From contig JALWKR010000018.1 in the NCBI GenBank assembly GCA_027081375.1, positions 1 through 7,938 on the forward strand: a DNA stretch of 7,938 nucleotides, given 5' to 3'. The notes beneath the pieces were generated by a model that did not search any database, was not told where the DNA came from, and was given only the letters and a program-made list of their open reading frames with translations. This DNA comes from Persephonella sp. (GTDB lineage Bacteria > Aquificota > Aquificia > Aquificales > Hydrogenothermaceae). Positions 6,052 to 7,938 of this stretch are shown piece after piece (the stretch's first letter is position 1; the number at the start of each line of letters is the position of its first letter). A program made the position numbers and the translations under genes.

Positions 6052-6946
6052 CCTGTTTTTACTCTCTATACTGTTTTATAGCTGTGATTCTCTGTTTAAG
6101 GTCTTTCAGGAAGAGGATCTTCTTGAAAGACCCCCTGCAAAAAGATGTGCTGACTGCCACAGAGATATATATAATCAATGGAAAGAATCTAGACACTCTT
6201 TAAGCTGGATAAGTGAAGGGTATAAAAAAGCTACCCAAAACTATAAAAAAACAAAATGTTTTTCCTGTCATATTCCTTATGAGATAAAAATAGAAGAAAA
6301 ACCTCACTGGAGAAAAAAACATAGAGAAGATGGAATAAACTGTGTTTCCTGTCATTTTAAAGATGAAACTAAATCAATGCATGGTCCCTATGATGTGTTT
6401 TCTCCTCCTCATCCTTCAACAGAGGATAAAACCTACAAAACATCAAAAATATGCTTAGGATGTCATCAGGAAACATATAAGCAGTGGCTTGTGTCAAAAT
6501 CAGAAAAACAATGTCAAGACTGTCATATGCCTGCAAAAAAAGGAAGTTTAATTCAGAAATTTCCTTTTGAATATCTTCATTTTCCAAAGGATGTTCATAA
6601 CCATTCTTTTCCAACAGGTATAGCAAAGGATAACGATTTTCTGATAAAAGTAGAAAAAAATCAAACATCTATAAAAGTATATATAACAAATACTGGAATA
6701 CCCCACAACATACCAACTGCAGATAACGGAAAACCTAAGCTCTATTTAATAGCTGTTTTTTATAAGGATGGAAAAGAAATATATAGAGACTTTGAGATGT
6801 TTTTCCCTAAGAAATCCTTAGCTTACAATAGGGAGTATATATCTGAGTTTATATCAGTAGAACCTTTTGACAAAGTAAAAATTATTTTAGAAAGGAAACT
6901 TTCTTGGGAGAAAAAAAGGGAAAAGATACTAGAGAAGGAGTTTTAA
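6035..6946 (+). CDS. Pentaheme c-type cytochrome, predicted lipoprotein (303 aa)
   Basis: A periplasm-facing electron carrier, unnamed. Five CxxCH heme motifs are seen at 38-42, 75-79, 103-107, 140-144 and 160-164 (CADCH, CFSCH, CVSCH, CLGCH, CQDCH). Spare histidines that could be second ligands include His54 (in ESRHS), His116 (MHGP) and His126. The CHMP after the fifth motif and the WxxSRH spacing after the first resemble cytochrome c554-like and other multiheme families. Residues 1-17 form a signal peptide (MRK, then a hydrophobic run) ending in FYSC, a loose lipobox, with Cys17 the lipid anchor; Asp18 would favour inner-membrane retention by the E. coli Lol rule. Residues about 200-290 are beta-rich and lack hemes, with GIPHNIPT (221-228). 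ATG 6035 is chosen over an in-frame TTG at 6029; either overlaps ribBA. Donor, acceptor and role are unknown. Confidence 0.87.
   Translation: MRKIISLFLLSILFYSCDSLFKVFQEEDLLERPPAKRCADCHRDIYNQWKESRHSLSWISEGYKKATQNYKKTKCFSCHIPYEIKIEEKPHWRKKHREDGINCVSCHFKDETKSMHGPYDVFSPPHPSTEDKTYKTSKICLGCHQETYKQWLVSKSEKQCQDCHMPAKKGSLIQKFPFEYLHFPKDVHNHSFPTGIAKDNDFLIKVEKNQTSIKVYITNTGIPHNIPTADNGKPKLYLIAVFYKDGKEIYRDFEMFFPKKSLAYNREYISEFISVEPFDKVKIILERKLSWEKKREKILEKEF
6891..6896 (+). promoter_or_regulatory. Ribosome binding site supporting the TTG start of the acetyltransferase
   Basis: AAAGGA, 7 nt before TTG (6904), inside the cytochrome coding region. A second Shine-Dalgarno-like GGAG (about 6936-6939) near the cytochrome stop is followed in frame only by GTT, TTA and ATA, none a usual start. 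The start is therefore assigned to TTG, with moderate confidence. Confidence 0.55.
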
Positions 6947-7365
6947 TAAGAGATTTTAAAAAAGAAGATGTAGACTGTGTTTACAAAATTATAGAAGAAA
7001 ATTTTCCAAGACCTTGGATTAAAGAGCAGATACTTCTTGAAAATATTTTTTCATATAAAGTTGTTCTTGAAAAAGAAGGCAAAGTTATAGGAGTTTTATT
7101 TGGAGAAATTATATATGAAGAAGCAAATATTTTACTTATAGCTGTAAAAAAGGAATTTCAGGGAAAAGGATTTGGAAAGCTTCTTTTAGAGCATTTTATT
7201 GAAATATGTAAAAATAAGAATACAAAAAAAATTTTTTTAGAAGTATCAACAGATAATAAAAAAGCTGTAAATCTTTACAAAAGATATGGGTTCAAAGATT
7301 TTTCAATAAGAAAAAAATATTATTCAGATGGTTCAGATGCTTATCTGATGGTTTTAGAAATATAA
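6904..7365 (+). CDS. rimI: GNAT-family N-acetyltransferase, RimI-like, probable TTG start
   Basis: RimI acetylates the N-terminal alanine of ribosomal protein S18 in E. coli; relatives act on other protein N-termini. The 153 residues cover a complete GNAT fold: FPRPWIKEQIL (34-44) is the typical RimI FxxPW substrate-side stretch, FQGKGFGKLLL (85-95) holds the acetyl-CoA Q/RxxGxG loop, LEVSTDNKKAVNLYKRYGF (112-130) contains Glu113 and Tyr125, which align with the catalytic pair of RimI, and the C-terminus closes the fold. There is no ATG or GTG near the domain start: the only usual start is TTG at 6904, which has AAAGGA (6891-6896) at 7 nt. A non-standard start next to the GGAG at about 6936-6939 is less likely. 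It overlaps the cytochrome gene by 43 nt and stops 1 nt short of a convergent tRNA. RimI versus another GNAT is uncertain. Confidence 0.85.
   Translation: MGEKKGKDTREGVLIRDFKKEDVDCVYKIIEENFPRPWIKEQILLENIFSYKVVLEKEGKVIGVLFGEIIYEEANILLIAVKKEFQGKGFGKLLLEHFIEICKNKNTKKIFLEVSTDNKKAVNLYKRYGFKDFSIRKKYYSDGSDAYLMVLEI
7333..7348. terminator. Weak hairpin at the rimI / tRNA-Gly convergent junction
   Basis: TCAGAT-GCTT-ATCTGA is a perfect 6-bp stem with a 4-nt loop inside the last codons of the acetyltransferase. It lies 19 nt past the end of tRNA-Gly on the minus strand. A short T-run (TGGTTTT) follows on the plus strand. Only two pairs are G:C and no long U-tract follows, so any terminator role is doubtful; it is the only candidate seen at this junction. 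Confidence 0.2.
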
Positions 7366-7366
7366 A

Positions 7367-7442
<76 letters not shown>

Positions 7443-7483
7443 ATTTTTAGATATATTTTATTCAGATTTTGTTTTTTGTAAAG

Positions 7484-7558
<75 letters not shown>

Positions 7559-7566
7559 ATAACTAA

Positions 7567-7642
7567 TGGTGAGCCGCCTGGGGGTCGAACCCAGGACCAC
7601 CGGTTTAAAAGACCGGTGCTCTACCGACTGAGCTAGCGGCTC
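7567..7642 (-). tRNA. tRNA-Lys (anticodon TTT), CCA encoded
   Basis: A 76-nt cloverleaf with a perfect acceptor GAGCCGC/GCGGCTC, anticodon stem CCGGT/ACCGG around CTTTTAA (anticodon TTT), T arm CTGGG-TTCGACC-CCCAG, discriminator A and encoded CCA. It is the first tRNA of the operon; its 5' end is about 12 nt from the predicted transcript start. Nearly all stem pairs are G:C in this AT-rich DNA, as expected of a thermophile. Confidence 0.97.
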
Positions 7643-7660
7643 AACCAAAAACGGATAAAT

Positions 7661-7689
7661 ATTATATGCACTAAAATTTCTTTTGTCAA
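7661..7689 (-). promoter_or_regulatory. Consensus sigma-70 promoter of the tRNA Lys-Glu-Gly operon
   Basis: On the minus strand TTGACA (7684-7689), a 17-nt spacer, and TATAAT (7661-7666): exact consensus in both boxes and the best spacing. Transcription would start near 7654, a dozen nt before tRNA-Lys. Such a perfect match fits a highly expressed stable-RNA operon. No GC-rich discriminator or clear UP element is seen; the DNA just upstream belongs to the insertion sequence. Confidence 0.9.
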
Positions 7690-7694
7690 CAAAT

Positions 7695-7938
7695 TGTATC
7701 GGTTCAGTACATGGTGAACACCTACCAGTAAAAATTTTAACACTTTCCATAAGCCAACTCAGCTGGAGTTTTTAATTCAAAAGCATAATGTGGTCTTATA
7801 AAGTTGTAAATTCTTAAATATCTCCTTAGCTTCCTATTTAGCTCATCTATAGGATATTCCACTCCCTCTATCAACCATAATTCCTCTTCTATACTCCTTA
7901 TTAACCTCTCTACATTTGAGTTTGTCTTTGGACTTTTT
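7695..7938 (-). mobile_element. Insertion sequence end (IS481-like), partial
   Basis: The element carries the transposase C-terminus and then about 42 nt of non-coding end (7695-7736). TGT at 7695-7697 with CATGGTGAACACC (7710-7722) resembles the TGT...CATGG start I recall for IS481 itself, so 7695 is proposed as its outer edge. The end holds the dyad GGTG-AA-CACC (7713-7722) between two CAGTA direct repeats 21 nt apart (7705-7709 and 7726-7730), which could be transposase-binding sequence. The other end and any target duplication lie outside the window, so the exact boundary is inferred. Confidence 0.65.
7737..7938 (-). CDS. IS481-type transposase (rve integrase core), C-terminal 66 residues
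   Basis: DDE/integrase-type transposase; only the C-terminus is in the window, ending at TAA (7737-7739). The visible part begins KSPKTNSNVERLIRSIEEEL, where the Glu of NVER is the family's third catalytic acid (the E of DDE). YNFIRPHYAFELKTPAELAY follows, the usual YNxxRPH...TPAE signature of IS481 and related rve transposases. In many relatives the first motif reads SPKTNGKVER; here Gly-Lys is replaced by Ser-Asn. The frame is intact as far as visible. The start and the two catalytic Asp lie beyond the right edge, so activity cannot be judged. Confidence 0.88.
   Translation of the reverse strand, partial: KSPKTNSNVERLIRSIEEELWLIEGVEYPIDELNRKLRRYLRIYNFIRPHYAFELKTPAELAYGKC

Noticed and set aside
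6369..6668. A 99-aa minus-strand open frame.
   Set aside because: Antisense to the pentaheme cytochrome, including two of its heme motifs; Leu/Phe-rich shadow product.

Overview
The window looks like a chromosomal segment from a thermophilic, AT-rich bacterium, most likely a member of the Aquificota in the Sulfurihydrogenibium/Persephonella (Hydrogenothermaceae) neighbourhood. This is inference. It rests on protein-coding DNA that is only about one third G+C by eye, with heavy use of AGA, ATA and AAA codons. The tRNA stems, by contrast, are almost entirely G:C, a classic sign of high growth temperature. The gene content (succinate dehydrogenase/fumarate reductase flavoprotein, multiheme cytochrome, UbiX, RibBA) fits a respiratory chemolithotroph. 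No gene here identifies a species.

Layout: (1) 1-2511, minus strand: ubiX, then a Xer-type tyrosine recombinase overlapping it by 11 nt, then a 118-nt gap carrying two near-palindromes and a plausible promoter, then the 5' half of sdhA/frdA, which runs off the left edge. (2) 2512-4402: a 168-aa protein of unknown function on the plus strand, meeting tail to tail (8-nt stop overlap) an RlmI-type 23S rRNA cytosine methyltransferase on the minus strand. (3) 4403-7365, plus strand: a small single-pass membrane protein, then a tightly packed trio of bifunctional ribBA, a five-heme lipoprotein cytochrome and a RimI-like acetyltransferase. The trio overlap by 17 and 43 nt, and several starts differ from those of the longest open frames. 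(4) 7367-7689, minus strand: a tRNA operon Lys(TTT)-Glu(TTC)-Gly(GCC) driven by an exact TTGACA-17-TATAAT promoter. (5) 7695-7938: the end of an insertion sequence, with the C-terminus of an IS481-type DDE transposase, abutting the -35 box of the tRNA promoter.

How the parts relate: flavin and electron-transfer functions recur. RibBA makes both precursors of riboflavin; UbiX uses FMN to make prenylated FMN; SdhA carries covalent FAD; and the cytochrome is encoded directly behind ribBA. Whether this is functional linkage or chance is not shown by the sequence. I do not see a CRISPR array, phage or defence island, or FMN riboswitch. The least described items are the pentaheme lipoprotein, the 168-aa protein, the small membrane protein and the operator-like dyads before sdhA.
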